Positions 35,849-45,071 of a DNA stretch of 64,000 nt are shown one piece after another (the stretch's first letter is position 1; each line of letters begins with the position of its first letter). Source of the stretch: Rhizobium vallis (GTDB lineage: Bacteria > Pseudomonadota > Alphaproteobacteria > Rhizobiales > Rhizobiaceae); contig NZ_ML133695.1 of the NCBI RefSeq assembly GCF_003985155.1, positions 124,001 to 188,000 of the forward strand. The letters run 5' to 3'. The position numbers were made by a program, and so were the translations under genes. The notes beneath the pieces were generated by a model that worked only from the letters and a program-made list of their open reading frames with translations, had not been told where the DNA came from and made no database searches.

Positions 35849-36687
35849 GCGGACGCACCGGAAGCCGGCTCGGCGATACCATGAGCTACCTCTTCATGCT
35901 GGTGATGTTCGTGTTCTTCGCCGGCCCCCTCACCTATCTTCTGTCGATGGCGCTGCGTGACAAGCGTGAGGTCTATCGCGGCGCGGCGCGTTATATTCCC
36001 GACAATCCCACCATCCAGAATTTCATCACCGTTCTGAACAACAGCTACTTTCCGATCTATCTCTGGAACGGCCTCAAGCTTGCTGCCTTGAGCGGCCTCG
36101 GCGTGCTGATCGTGGCACTGCCAGCGGCTTACGCCTTTTCCCGCTTCCAATTCCGCGGCAAGGGCCTCTCGATGATGGGGCTCCTGCTCTTCCAGATGAT
36201 CTCGCCGCTCGTCATCATGGTGCCGCTCTACCGCTACATGAACCGCCTCGGCCTGCTGGACACGCATTTCGCCGTCGTCATGGTCTATATCGCGCTCGGC
36301 GTTCCCTTGGCGACCTGGCTCCTGAAGAGCACGGTTGACGGCATTCCGCGCAGCCTCGACGAGGCGGCGATGATCGACGGCTGCAACCGCTTCTCCGTCT
36401 TCTGGCGCATCATCCTGCCCCTGTCGGCGCCGGGCATCGCCTCGGTCTTCATCATCACCGTGATTGCCGGCTGGTCGCAATTCCTCGTGCCTTTCCTGCT
36501 GCTCACTAAAAATGACCTGATGCCGATCGGCGTCGGAATCTTTAACTTCCGCGGCATGCAGACCGACTCGTCCATCCAGCTGCTTGCCGCCGCCTGCCTG
36601 ATCTCGGTCGTTCCGGCGATCGTGGCCTTCCTGTCGCTCCAGAGGCTGATCCTCGGCGCGATGACCAGCGGCGCGGTGAAGGGATGA
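35845..36687 (+). CDS. Sugar ABC transporter permease (MalG/UgpE type)
   Basis: A 280-residue inner-membrane protein with six predicted helices, starting in a 4-bp overlap with the first permease. Its EAA loop is DEAAMIDGCNRFSVFWRIILPL (~173-194). The order and overlap show the two permeases form one heterodimeric channel. Confidence 0.9.
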   Translation: MSGRTGSRLGDTMSYLFMLVMFVFFAGPLTYLLSMALRDKREVYRGAARYIPDNPTIQNFITVLNNSYFPIYLWNGLKLAALSGLGVLIVALPAAYAFSRFQFRGKGLSMMGLLLFQMISPLVIMVPLYRYMNRLGLLDTHFAVVMVYIALGVPLATWLLKSTVDGIPRSLDEAAMIDGCNRFSVFWRIILPLSAPGIASVFIITVIAGWSQFLVPFLLLTKNDLMPIGVGIFNFRGMQTDSSIQLLAAACLISVVPAIVAFLSLQRLILGAMTSGAVKG

Positions 36688-36730
36688 GACGGTCTCATTC
36701 ACTCTCCACGCCCGAGGAAGGATTGAACGC

Positions 36731-37966
36731 ATGAACGAGACACCGGCCGCCAGGCTCTCTCCCGATCTGACGGGCGCCAATGTCGAGGATGCAGGCGAGC
36801 ACAACAGAGCCGTCGTCCTGCGCTGCATCCACCGCCAGGCGCCGATTTCGCGGGCCGAGATCGCCCGGCGGACGGGCTTCACCAAACCGGCCATCGCCCG
36901 CATCGTCGATCGGCTGCTGGACGAGGGCCTGATCATGGAGGCCCGCCGGCGGCATGGGCTGAGAGGCCAACCGGCGATCGAGCTCGAGATCAACCCGGAC
37001 GCCTATTTCGCCATCGGCATCAACATCGATCGCGACCATCTGACGATTCTCGCCGTCGATGCCGTCGGCAATGTGCGCGCCCGGGTGCATCATGAGAAAC
37101 GCTTCATCCTGCCGGCGGAATTCATGCAGCTGACATCAGATGCGATCTCGCATTTCCAGCGCAGCCGGCTGATCGACGATGTGCACCTTGCCGGCATCGG
37201 TCTGGCGATGCCGGATTGGCTGGGCGAAATCTCGCTGCTCGGCAAGCCCGAGGCCTATCAGGAATGGACTGAATTCGACGTGCGCGCAGCGCTCGAAAAC
37301 CTGACGCCGCATCCCGTCTTCATCGAAAACGAGGCCAATGCCGCAGCCCTTGCCGAGCTCGATTACGGCCTCGGCGCCGAAAGCAGCAGCTTCTTCTATA
37401 TCGCCGTCAATGCCTGCCCCGGCGGCGGCCTCGTTCTCGACGGCAACGGCCATCGCGGCGCCATGGGACTCAGCGGCGAAATCGGCTGGCTTCCCATCGC
37501 CGATGGCGACGGCGAGGCGCACAAGGTCCAGCTTCTCGGCGAGATCTTCTCGCTGTTCTTCCTCTATGATTTCCTGGCGCGGCACGGCGTCGAGGTGAGT
37601 TTTCCGCAGGATCTGCTGACGCTCGATGCGCGCGGCAAGCGCCTCGTTTCGCAATGGCTGAAGGAGATGAGCGCGCATCTGGCGGTCGCCGTCAAACATA
37701 TCGCCATGATCGTCGATCCCGATGCCGTGCTCGTCGGCGGCCGCCTGCCGATCCGCATCGTCGATGAATTGCTGCGCTATGTGCACGAACATCTCGATGC
37801 CGAGGACACGAACCTGCCCTCGCTCCATCGCGCCTCGATCGGCGAAGACGCCTCGGCCATGGGCGCGGCGGCAATGCCGATGGCGGCAGCTCTCATGCTG
37901 GCCTCGGCTGATGTCGCCCAGCGCACGCGCTCGCCGCTGAAATTCATGGATCGCCTGAACAATTGA
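36731..37966 (+). CDS. ROK-family transcriptional regulator (second copy)
   Basis: The 411-residue product has an N-terminal winged helix (RQAPISRAEIARRTGFTKPAIARIVDRLLDEGL, ~37-69) and a ROK domain with ENEANAAALAELDYG and GHRGAMGLSGEIGWLP. The zinc-binding cysteine cluster of ROK sugar kinases is not present. It lies inside the ABC operon between permease and isomerase genes, so it probably senses the imported sugar or a derivative and controls the operon. It is a stronger candidate than the 30951 gene for the shared operator. Confidence 0.87.
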   Translation: MNETPAARLSPDLTGANVEDAGEHNRAVVLRCIHRQAPISRAEIARRTGFTKPAIARIVDRLLDEGLIMEARRRHGLRGQPAIELEINPDAYFAIGINIDRDHLTILAVDAVGNVRARVHHEKRFILPAEFMQLTSDAISHFQRSRLIDDVHLAGIGLAMPDWLGEISLLGKPEAYQEWTEFDVRAALENLTPHPVFIENEANAAALAELDYGLGAESSSFFYIAVNACPGGGLVLDGNGHRGAMGLSGEIGWLPIADGDGEAHKVQLLGEIFSLFFLYDFLARHGVEVSFPQDLLTLDARGKRLVSQWLKEMSAHLAVAVKHIAMIVDPDAVLVGGRLPIRIVDELLRYVHEHLDAEDTNLPSLHRASIGEDASAMGAAAMPMAAALMLASADVAQRTRSPLKFMDRLNN

Positions 37967-37990
37967 AACGGCCGCAAGGCTTCGGAGGAT

Positions 37991-38848
37991 ATGGTGAAGA
38001 TCGGCTTCTATACCTCGACATTCAATGACCGCCCGCTGGAGGAAGTGGTGGATTTTGCCGCATCGGCGGGCTTCGACGCGATCGAGATCGATGTCGGCGG
38101 CCATATCAAAACGCCGGAGCGGGTGGAGGATGCCGTCTCTCTTGCAAGAAGCCGCGGCCTCTTCGTCTCCTCGCTCACCTATTTCGGCAACCAGCTCGAC
38201 GCTGACCGCGACAGGCGTCGGGAGCTTCGGGCAAGGACGGCGGAATTTGCCGAGGCGATCGGCGGGGCGGGCGTTCCGATCTTCGTGATCTTTCCCGGCC
38301 GAGACGACACCGCAAGCGACGAGGCCAATTACGACGACTTCGCCGATTTCGCGAACGGGCTGATCGCCGGGACGCAAAAAAGCGGCCTCACCTTCGCGAT
38401 CGAGAATTGGCCGGGTCCTAAGGACAATTTCATCGGGACGACGCCGAAGGGATGGCAGGAGCTTTTCCGCCGGATTACGGACCGCCGCTTCGGGCTCGAA
38501 TTCGATCCCTCGCACCTCATCCGCATCGGCGTCGATCCCTATTGGGCGATGGAAACGGTGAAGGATCGCATCGCCATTCTTCATGCCAAGGATACGGCGA
38601 TCGACAGGGAAGCCCTGCAAGCGGTCGGTTATCACGGCAAGGGCTGGTGGCAATACAAGCTGCCGGGGCTCGGCCTTCTCGACTGGCCGCGCTTTCTGCG
38701 CCAGGCCCGCGGCCACGGTTTCGACGGCACGATTTCGATCGAGCATGAGGATGCTGCCTATGGCTGGCCGGGCAAGGACTTGGCGGCGCGCAAGGCGGGC
38801 GAGCGCCTCGGTCTCGATTATTTGAAAAATGTCCTGAACGGACTTTGA
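37991..38848 (+). CDS. Sugar phosphate isomerase/epimerase-like TIM-barrel protein
   Basis: The 285-residue product matches the xylose isomerase-like TIM-barrel family: IGFYTSTFNDRPLEEVVDFAASAGFDAIEID at the start, metal-ligand positions in FAIENWPG, LEFDPSHL, ILHAKDTAI and the final TISIEHEDAAYGW. A CGGAGGAT ribosome site precedes the ATG by a few bases. Members interconvert keto and aldo sugars or act on inositol derivatives. Its position in the operon suggests it handles the transported sugar with the Gfo/Idh/MocA enzyme. Confidence 0.82.
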   Translation: MVKIGFYTSTFNDRPLEEVVDFAASAGFDAIEIDVGGHIKTPERVEDAVSLARSRGLFVSSLTYFGNQLDADRDRRRELRARTAEFAEAIGGAGVPIFVIFPGRDDTASDEANYDDFADFANGLIAGTQKSGLTFAIENWPGPKDNFIGTTPKGWQELFRRITDRRFGLEFDPSHLIRIGVDPYWAMETVKDRIAILHAKDTAIDREALQAVGYHGKGWWQYKLPGLGLLDWPRFLRQARGHGFDGTISIEHEDAAYGWPGKDLAARKAGERLGLDYLKNVLNGL

Positions 38849-38870
38849 CGGCGATTTCGGGAGGAGTTTC

Positions 38871-39932
<1,062 letters not shown>

Positions 39933-39969
39933 GCCTGCCGAAAGCCCCCTCCCCTTCGGCCGGGCGACG

Positions 39970-39996
39970 CCGGGGGCGCGTTCGCCGCGCCCCCGG
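39970..39996 (+). terminator. Strong hairpin ending the sugar ABC operon
   Basis: A perfect 11-bp stem CCGGGGGCGCG/CGCGCCCCCGG with loop TTCGC lies 38 bp after the ATPase stop. A clear U-tract is missing, so it may act with Rho. It separates the sugar operon from repABC. Confidence 0.65.
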
Positions 39997-40060
39997 TCCA
40001 AAATTCCCGGCCCCTCCAGATCATCATGCAGCACGGCCAAGTGTTTGAACGGGCACCGAA

Positions 40061-40082
40061 AAGGTTAATATGCGTTAACCTT
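40061..40082 (+). promoter_or_regulatory. Palindrome at the repABC promoter, candidate Rep operator
   Basis: Half-sites AAGGTTAA and TTAACCTT flank TATGCG. A TTGAAC element at 40045-40050 lies 18 bp upstream of TATGCG, so the palindrome covers a possible -10. A further inverted repeat, CGGATAA/TTATCCG (40111-40117 with 40152-40158), lies nearer repA. RepA of repABC systems represses its own promoter, which fits. Confidence 0.5.
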
Positions 40083-40172
40083 AAAATTCTTGGCCGGCAC
40101 CGGAGAATCGCGGATAATAACGGTTACAGGGGCTTTTGATCCCGAAAATCGTTATCCGAGAGATTGCTGCCG

Positions 40173-41381
40173 ATGAACGCTAATTCGAACGCCTTGAAGG
40201 CCGCGCCATTGCATTTCGAGGATCAGATTCTCGAGCAGGGCGACGTGATTTCGAAGAAGCTGCATCTCTTGAGCGTGCAGCGCTTTCCGCCGAACGCGAA
40301 GAAGACGCTGCGCAGCTTTTCCCTCGCCGAGGTCGCCAATTATGTCGGGGCGTCGCAGAGCACGCTGAAGAAACTGCATCTCGAAGGCAAAGGCCCCTGC
40401 CCGCAGACCTCGCCTTCCGGGCGGCGCTCCTACAGCGCCGAGCAGATGCTGGAACTGAGGCGCTATCTCGATGCGCATGGACGCTCCGAAAGCCGCATGT
40501 ATGTTCCCCATCGCCGCGGCCATGAAAAGCTGCAGGTCATCGCCGTCGTCAATTTCAAGGGCGGCTCGGGCAAGACGACGACAGCAGCCCATCTCGCCCA
40601 GCATCTGGCGCTGACCGGTCACCGTGTGCTTGCCGTCGATCTCGATCCGCAGGCATCGCTCTCCTCCCTGCACGGCTTCCAGCCGGAGTTCGACCAGGCC
40701 TCGTCCCTTTATGAAGCGATCCGTTACGATGGCGAGAAGAAGAAGCTCTCGGAGATCATCCACAAGACGAATTTCCCCGGCCTCGATATCGTGCCGGCCA
40801 ATCTCGACCTGCAGGAATATGAGTACGACACGCCGCTCGCCATGGCCGACAAATCGACCAATGACGGCAAGACCTTCTTCACCCGCATCTCGCGTGCGCT
40901 CGGCGAGGTCGACGACCGCTACGATGTCGTCGTCATCGATTGCCCGCCACAGCTCGGCTATCTCACGCTGACGGCGCTGACGGCGGCAACGAGTGTGATG
41001 ATCACCATCCATCCGCAAATGCTCGACGTCATGTCGATGGGCCAGTTCCTCCTCATGCTCGGCGGCATCCTGAAGCCGATCCGCGCCGCCGGCGCCGAGG
41101 TGAACCTCTCCTGGTATCGCTATCTCATCACCCGCTACGAGCCGACCGATGTGCCGCAGGCGCAGATGGTCGGCTTCATGTCGACGATGTTCCACGAGTT
41201 CATGCTGAAGCACCAGATGGTCAAATCGACGGCGATCTCGGATGCCGGGATCACCAAGCAGACGCTCTACGAGGTCGAGCGTGCCTCGATGAACCGGGGA
41301 ACCTACGATCGGGCGCTGGAGGCGATGGACGCCGTCAACGCGGAGATCGCCGGCCTTATTCACCAGGCTTGGGGGCGGTGA
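40173..41381 (+). CDS. repA: Plasmid partitioning ATPase RepA (ParA family)
   Basis: The 402-residue product starts at the ATG at 40173; a TTG nine bases upstream is less likely. The N-terminal DNA-binding part (FSLAEVANYVGASQSTLKKLHLEGKG, ~47-72) is followed by the ParA deviant Walker A (VVNFKGGSGKTTTAAHLAQ, ~128-146) and Walker B (VVVIDCPPQLGYLTLTA). RepA moves plasmid copies apart with RepB-parS and represses the operon. It is the first gene of repABC, with the parS-like palindrome at its stop codon. Confidence 0.96.
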   Translation: MNANSNALKAAPLHFEDQILEQGDVISKKLHLLSVQRFPPNAKKTLRSFSLAEVANYVGASQSTLKKLHLEGKGPCPQTSPSGRRSYSAEQMLELRRYLDAHGRSESRMYVPHRRGHEKLQVIAVVNFKGGSGKTTTAAHLAQHLALTGHRVLAVDLDPQASLSSLHGFQPEFDQASSLYEAIRYDGEKKKLSEIIHKTNFPGLDIVPANLDLQEYEYDTPLAMADKSTNDGKTFFTRISRALGEVDDRYDVVVIDCPPQLGYLTLTALTAATSVMITIHPQMLDVMSMGQFLLMLGGILKPIRAAGAEVNLSWYRYLITRYEPTDVPQAQMVGFMSTMFHEFMLKHQMVKSTAISDAGITKQTLYEVERASMNRGTYDRALEAMDAVNAEIAGLIHQAWGR

Positions 41382-41403
41382 ATTTGTCGGCTGACAAATT
41401 CAC
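41378..41403. promoter_or_regulatory. parS: parS-like centromere site between repA and repB
   Basis: A near-perfect 26-bp palindrome overlaps the repA stop codon. Its core TTTGTCGGCTGACAAA matches the rhizobial repABC parS pattern GTTNNCNGCNGNNAAC at every defined base except the outermost pair. This is the expected RepB-binding site for partition. Confidence 0.8.
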
Positions 41404-41451
41404 GGTTTCCCCAAGCCGAATCAATTGGTTCACTGCCGATCGGAGGACGTG

Positions 41452-42423
41452 ATGGCACGAAAGAATCTGCTGGAAGGGCTGGCCGACATGCCCGACGAGA
41501 ACGCTGCGCCGAACTATCCGATGCGCGGCGCAGGCCGGTCGCTCGTCCGCTCGCTGGATGAGCTCGCCAAGCAGGCGGAGAAATTCCTGGAGGGCGAGGC
41601 GGTCGTCGACCTCGACCCCGATGTCGTGGAAGCCTCCTTCGTCAAGGACCGCCTGTCCGAGGACGACGACGACTTCCAAGCGCTGGTCGAAGCGATCCGC
41701 GCCCGTGGCCAGGATACGCCCATCCTGGTGCGTCCCCACGGGAAAGTCGACGGACGTTATCAAGTGGTCTTCGGACATCGACGGCTGCGCGCGGCCCGCG
41801 AGCTCGGGCGCAATGTCAGGGCCGTCGTCAAGACGATGGACGATCGCACCCATGTCATCGCCCAGGGGCAGGAGAATTCGGCGCGCGCCGATCTCACCTT
41901 TATCGAGCGCGCACTCTTCGCCCGGCGGTTGGAAGAGCTCGGCTATGACAGGGAAGTCATCTCGACGGCGCTTGCCGCCAATGCGGCGGCGGTCTCGAAG
42001 ATGATGTCGGTGATGGATCGCATCTCGCCGGACGTCGTGCAGGCGATCGGAGCAGCACCCGGTGTGGGCCGCGAGCGCTGGGTAGAGCTGTCGCTGCTCG
42101 CCGGCAAGGCATCGAATGCGGCGGGTATCCCCCAGGTCCTGCAAGACGACAACTTTCATCATCTACCTTCCGACAAACGTTTCGAAGCGCTCTACGCAGC
42201 GCTGAACAAAAGCGCGCGGCCGGTCAAGAAAACGGTCGCCGCGAGGAAGGTCAAATGGCAGCCGCGGGACAAGGAGGTCCAGGCGGAAATGAAGAATGAT
42301 GGCAAGGCGTTCTCGCTCTCGATGAAGGCGAGGAATGCCGGCCGCTTCGGAGAATTTCTCTCCAGCAAGCTGGATGCGCTCTATGAGCAATTCCTCGCCG
42401 AGGAGGGCAAACAAGGAGACTGA
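41452..42423 (+). CDS. repB: Plasmid partitioning protein RepB (ParB family)
   Basis: The 323-residue product starts at the ATG at 41452 (CGGAGGACGTG upstream). A ParB/Srx nuclease-like core contains the RARGQDTPILVRPH and VVFGHRRLRAARELG motifs (~82-123). An HTH region for parS binding follows (DLTFIERALFARRLEELGYDREVISTALAANAAAVSKMMSV). It loads on parS and stimulates RepA ATPase activity. It is the middle gene of repABC, followed by the regulatory RNA interval before repC. Confidence 0.95.
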   Translation: MARKNLLEGLADMPDENAAPNYPMRGAGRSLVRSLDELAKQAEKFLEGEAVVDLDPDVVEASFVKDRLSEDDDDFQALVEAIRARGQDTPILVRPHGKVDGRYQVVFGHRRLRAARELGRNVRAVVKTMDDRTHVIAQGQENSARADLTFIERALFARRLEELGYDREVISTALAANAAAVSKMMSVMDRISPDVVQAIGAAPGVGRERWVELSLLAGKASNAAGIPQVLQDDNFHHLPSDKRFEALYAALNKSARPVKKTVAARKVKWQPRDKEVQAEMKNDGKAFSLSMKARNAGRFGEFLSSKLDALYEQFLAEEGKQGD

Positions 42424-42430
42424 AACCGCA

Positions 42431-42486
42431 AAAGAAAAAGGCCCCCAACGAACGAGTCGTGGAAGCCCTTCTCACATCCTTAAGCA
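42431..42486 (-). ncRNA. Counter-transcribed RNA controlling repC (incompatibility RNA)
   Basis: On the minus strand between repB and repC, TTGACT (42516-42521) and GATTCT (42493-42498) are spaced by 17 bp. The transcript expected from about 42486 ends in a stem of GGCTTCCA with TGGGGGCC (including G-U pairs) followed by CTTTTTCTTTT. This gives an RNA of about 55 nt, the size and place of the known repABC ctRNA that represses repC translation and sets incompatibility. Confidence 0.78.
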
Positions 42487-42633
42487 AGACAGAGAATCGC
42501 ATTTTCACGAATCCCAGTCAAGAGTCCTGCAGCACCCTCGCGTCTCCTCAGACGCAGAAATGACGCTGCGGCACTTTCAACCTCGCATCGTTTCGGTGAG
42601 CGGATTTCTTTTGCCTGATTGAAGGTGAAGGAA

Positions 42634-43809
42634 ATGGAGAGTGAATATGTGACGACGCCCTTTGGGCGGCGGCCGATGTCGCTTGCCCTGCTGCTGAAAC
42701 AGCGGCGAGGCGAAGCGATCGCGGCCGGGACGACGCGCAACAAATGGAAATTGTTCCGATCGGTCTGCGAAGCCCGGGCAGGGCTCGGCGTGACCGACCG
42801 GGCGCTGACCGTGCTCGATGCGCTGCTGACCTTCTATCCCGAGGACGAACTCTCCAGCGAAAAACCGCTGGTGGTCTTTCCGTCGAATGCGCAGCTTTCG
42901 CTGAGAGCGCGCGGCATGGCGGCCGCGACGCTTCGCCGGCATCTCGCCGTGCTCGTCGAGGCCGGCCTCATCTCCCGCAAGGATAGCCCGAACGGCAAGC
43001 GTTATGTCCGCCGCGGCAGGGAAGGCGGAATCGACGAGGCCTACGGCTTCAGTCTCGCCCCGCTTCTCGCCCGGGCATCCGAGATCGAAGCGATCGCGGC
43101 GGGGATCGCCGCCGACCGGCAGATGCTGCGCGGAATGAAGGAGCGGCTGACGATCTGCCGGCGCGACATCGCCAAGCTCGTTGCCGCCGCCGTCGAGGAA
43201 GCCGTTCCCGGCGACTGGGAGCGCATGTCTTTAATGTTCCAGACGATCCTGCAGCGCATTCCGCGAGCCGCGACGATCGAAAACCTCCCGCCCATCCTCG
43301 AAGACCTCGAGGCGATCCGCGAAGATATCGTCAACCTGTTGGAACTGCATGAGAAAATGCAGATAGCGAGCACCAGTGAATCCCAGATTGAGCGTCACAT
43401 ACAGAATTCTCACACCGAATCCATATCTGAATCTGAACCGGGCTTGGAAACGGGGCAGGGGACGACGACGGCGGGGCCGGCTGACCGGGATCAGCAACTG
43501 GGAACGAAGCCGGACAATGGCGGGCTGAAAGGGCGAACAAACGCCGGGAAGGGATCGAGCTTTGCCGTCCGGTCGAGGGCAGGCGAACTGAAATCCTTCC
43601 CGCTCGCCACGGTTCTCCAGGCCTGCCCCGATATCGCCGACTACGGCCCGGGCGGCAGGATCGGCAGTTGGCGGGATCTGACGACGGCAGCCATCGTCGT
43701 ACGCTCGATGCTCGCCGTCAGCCCGTCGGCCTATGAGGCGGCGGCAAACGTGATGGGACCGGAAACCGCCGCCACCGTCATGGCCTGCATCCTGCAAAGG
43801 GGAGGGTGA
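42634..43809 (+). CDS. repC: Replication initiator RepC, shortened by an in-frame stop
   Basis: The ATG at 42634 follows GAAGGTGAAGG and gives the typical start MESEYVTTPFGRRPM. The 391-residue product has the RepC winged-helix region (LSLRARGMAAATLRRHLAVLVEAGLISRKDSPNGKRYVRRG, ~93-133). RepC initiates replication at an origin inside its own gene. The C-terminal region (FPLATVLQACPDIADYGPGGRIGSW...ACILQRGG) ends at a TGA at 43807-43809, immediately before a conserved-looking INSAGGYLRDLTRRAE segment that continues in the same frame. Other RepC proteins read through here, so this copy lacks the usual tail. It is not clear whether the shortened protein is functional; the replicon evidently persists. 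Confidence 0.92.
   Translation: MESEYVTTPFGRRPMSLALLLKQRRGEAIAAGTTRNKWKLFRSVCEARAGLGVTDRALTVLDALLTFYPEDELSSEKPLVVFPSNAQLSLRARGMAAATLRRHLAVLVEAGLISRKDSPNGKRYVRRGREGGIDEAYGFSLAPLLARASEIEAIAAGIAADRQMLRGMKERLTICRRDIAKLVAAAVEEAVPGDWERMSLMFQTILQRIPRAATIENLPPILEDLEAIREDIVNLLELHEKMQIASTSESQIERHIQNSHTESISESEPGLETGQGTTTAGPADRDQQLGTKPDNGGLKGRTNAGKGSSFAVRSRAGELKSFPLATVLQACPDIADYGPGGRIGSWRDLTTAAIVVRSMLAVSPSAYEAAANVMGPETAATVMACILQRGG
43351..43437. other. oriV: Candidate origin of replication inside repC
   Basis: This stretch is the most AT-rich part of repC, with short repeats of GAAT(C) type (CAGAATTCTC, CCGAATCC, CTGAATCTGAA). In studied repABC plasmids the origin lies in such an AT-rich section of repC, so it is assigned by position and composition. 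Confidence 0.45.
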
Positions 43810-43983
43810 ATCAACTCCGCCGGAGGTTATCTCAGGGACCTGACGCGGCGCGCCGAACGGGGAGAGTTTGCGCTGGGTCCGATGCTGATGGCGCTGCTGC
43901 GGGCGAACTCGCCGGGGAGCGTCGTTGCGAGCAGGTCAGCGATGGATAAGAGCTTGGAGGGCCTGCTCGGCGAACCGGGGTGA
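43810..43983 (+). pseudogene. Detached C-terminal tail of RepC
   Basis: Fifty-seven codons in the same frame as repC follow the TGA, beginning INSAGGYLRDLTRRAERGEF and continuing LGPMLMALLRAN. This matches the end of full-length RepC proteins. The stop can be explained by a G inserted in the GGG run and an A lost from the AAA run around 43802-43812, which leave the frame intact. It has no start of its own. Confidence 0.7.
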
Positions 43984-44487
43984 GGTGAGTGCAAGTCTTC
44001 CGATCGGTTCGCTCGTGGTCAGGGTTGGCCGCCGATAGGCCGCCGCCTGCATGGTTAGCGCCCTCAGTACCTTCATCTTATTGTTCGCGAGTATTTCGGT
44101 GAGAAATTCGTCAGGGGTCAAGGCGACGATACCATCGGGAAGACTGCCGAAATCGCGGATGTTTGACGTCACGATCACTGCAGCTTCGGCCGCCACTGCC
44201 GCCGCGACGACATGCCGATCCTTCGGATCATTTCGCATCGTCGGCTCGATTTCTTCCCAGCCTTCCACATTCGCTTCAGGAAATGCCTCCTGCATAACAG
44301 TTCGCAGCGCCTCTGCCCTGGATGGTTCCATGCCGTAGTCGCTGATCAAGTTGCGTGTCATTTCCTCGAGAATGCGAGGCTACCAGTGGGTCCGGAAACA
44401 ACCTTCCGACGCAACGCGCAGCAGCGTATCCCGCAGCAGCATCGGAAACAGCACATTGGCATCAAGTACAGCGACCAGCATCTTCAT
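43936..44487 (-). pseudogene. PIN-domain (VapC-like) toxin gene with a nonsense codon
   Basis: The start MKMLVAVLDANVLFPMLLRD at 44487 carries the first PIN aspartate. A TAG at 44380-44382 (codon 36, in FRTHW-stop-PRILEEMTRN) interrupts the frame, which then continues to 43936 with the later acidic residues (NDPKDRHVVAAAVAA, VTSNIRDF). An intact PIN RNase of this group would be about 183 residues. Internal reinitiation at 44361 would lose the first active-site aspartate. The 3' end overlaps the repC tail convergently. Confidence 0.78.
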
Positions 44488-44557
44488 CCATGCGAGTTTT
44501 CCAATTGCCCTGAACTAGTTGGTTGCGTTTATAGCGTTTGTGCACCATATTGCCGGC

Positions 44558-45052
44558 ATGGCCACACCCCATCGCACATCGTCCGAAAAAAATCCCGCCA
44601 AAAGCTTGAATGCCGTTCCGGCGCCAGAGAGATCGGCCGCCGCCCGCATAGCATCGCTTTTGCGGGCGACTTCGAAAAAGCAGCGGGGGAGTGTCCAGGT
44701 CATCGACGCTGACGGCGAGCGTCTGGAAGTACCGCAGGTATTGGCCGAGATCATCTTTCAGGCGGCTGAGTTTCTCGCGGAAGGGCGCCCGGTGATGGTG
44801 CTTCCTGATGAAGAGATGCTGTCGACCCAAGCTGCGGCGGATATCCTCAGTGTTTCCCGGCAGTATCTGGTCCGATTGGTCGACGCGGGAGAGCTCCCGG
44901 CGGAAATGGTCGGCAGTCACCGCCGCCTGAGAGCAGCGGATGTCGCGGCATTCAAGGCGGCTCGGGACGCCAAGCGCAACTCGGCGCTGGATCGGCTGAC
45001 CTCGCTGAGTGAGGATGTCGACGGCTATGCGCTTGGAAACAAGCCTCGCTGA
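44558..45052 (+). CDS. Excisionase-type HTH protein, possible antitoxin of the broken PIN toxin
   Basis: The 164-residue product (ATG at 44558) has a MerR/excisionase-like helix-turn-helix at ~88-125: LSTQAAADILSVSRQYLVRLVDAGELPAEMVGSHRRL. Its N-terminal part is variable and charged. It is divergent from the PIN pseudogene, 70 bp away. In many alpha-proteobacteria an HTH protein of this type accompanies a PIN toxin of the same group, usually on the same strand, so the pairing here is inferred. Confidence 0.7.
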   Translation: MATPHRTSSEKNPAKSLNAVPAPERSAAARIASLLRATSKKQRGSVQVIDADGERLEVPQVLAEIIFQAAEFLAEGRPVMVLPDEEMLSTQAAADILSVSRQYLVRLVDAGELPAEMVGSHRRLRAADVAAFKAARDAKRNSALDRLTSLSEDVDGYALGNKPR

Positions 45053-45071
45053 CAGGCCTTGAACCTCACGC

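Noticed and set aside
43936..44361. The 141-codon PIN fragment as an intact toxin gene
   Set aside because: It lacks the first PIN aspartate, which is encoded upstream of the in-frame TAG, so it is better described as part of a pseudogene.
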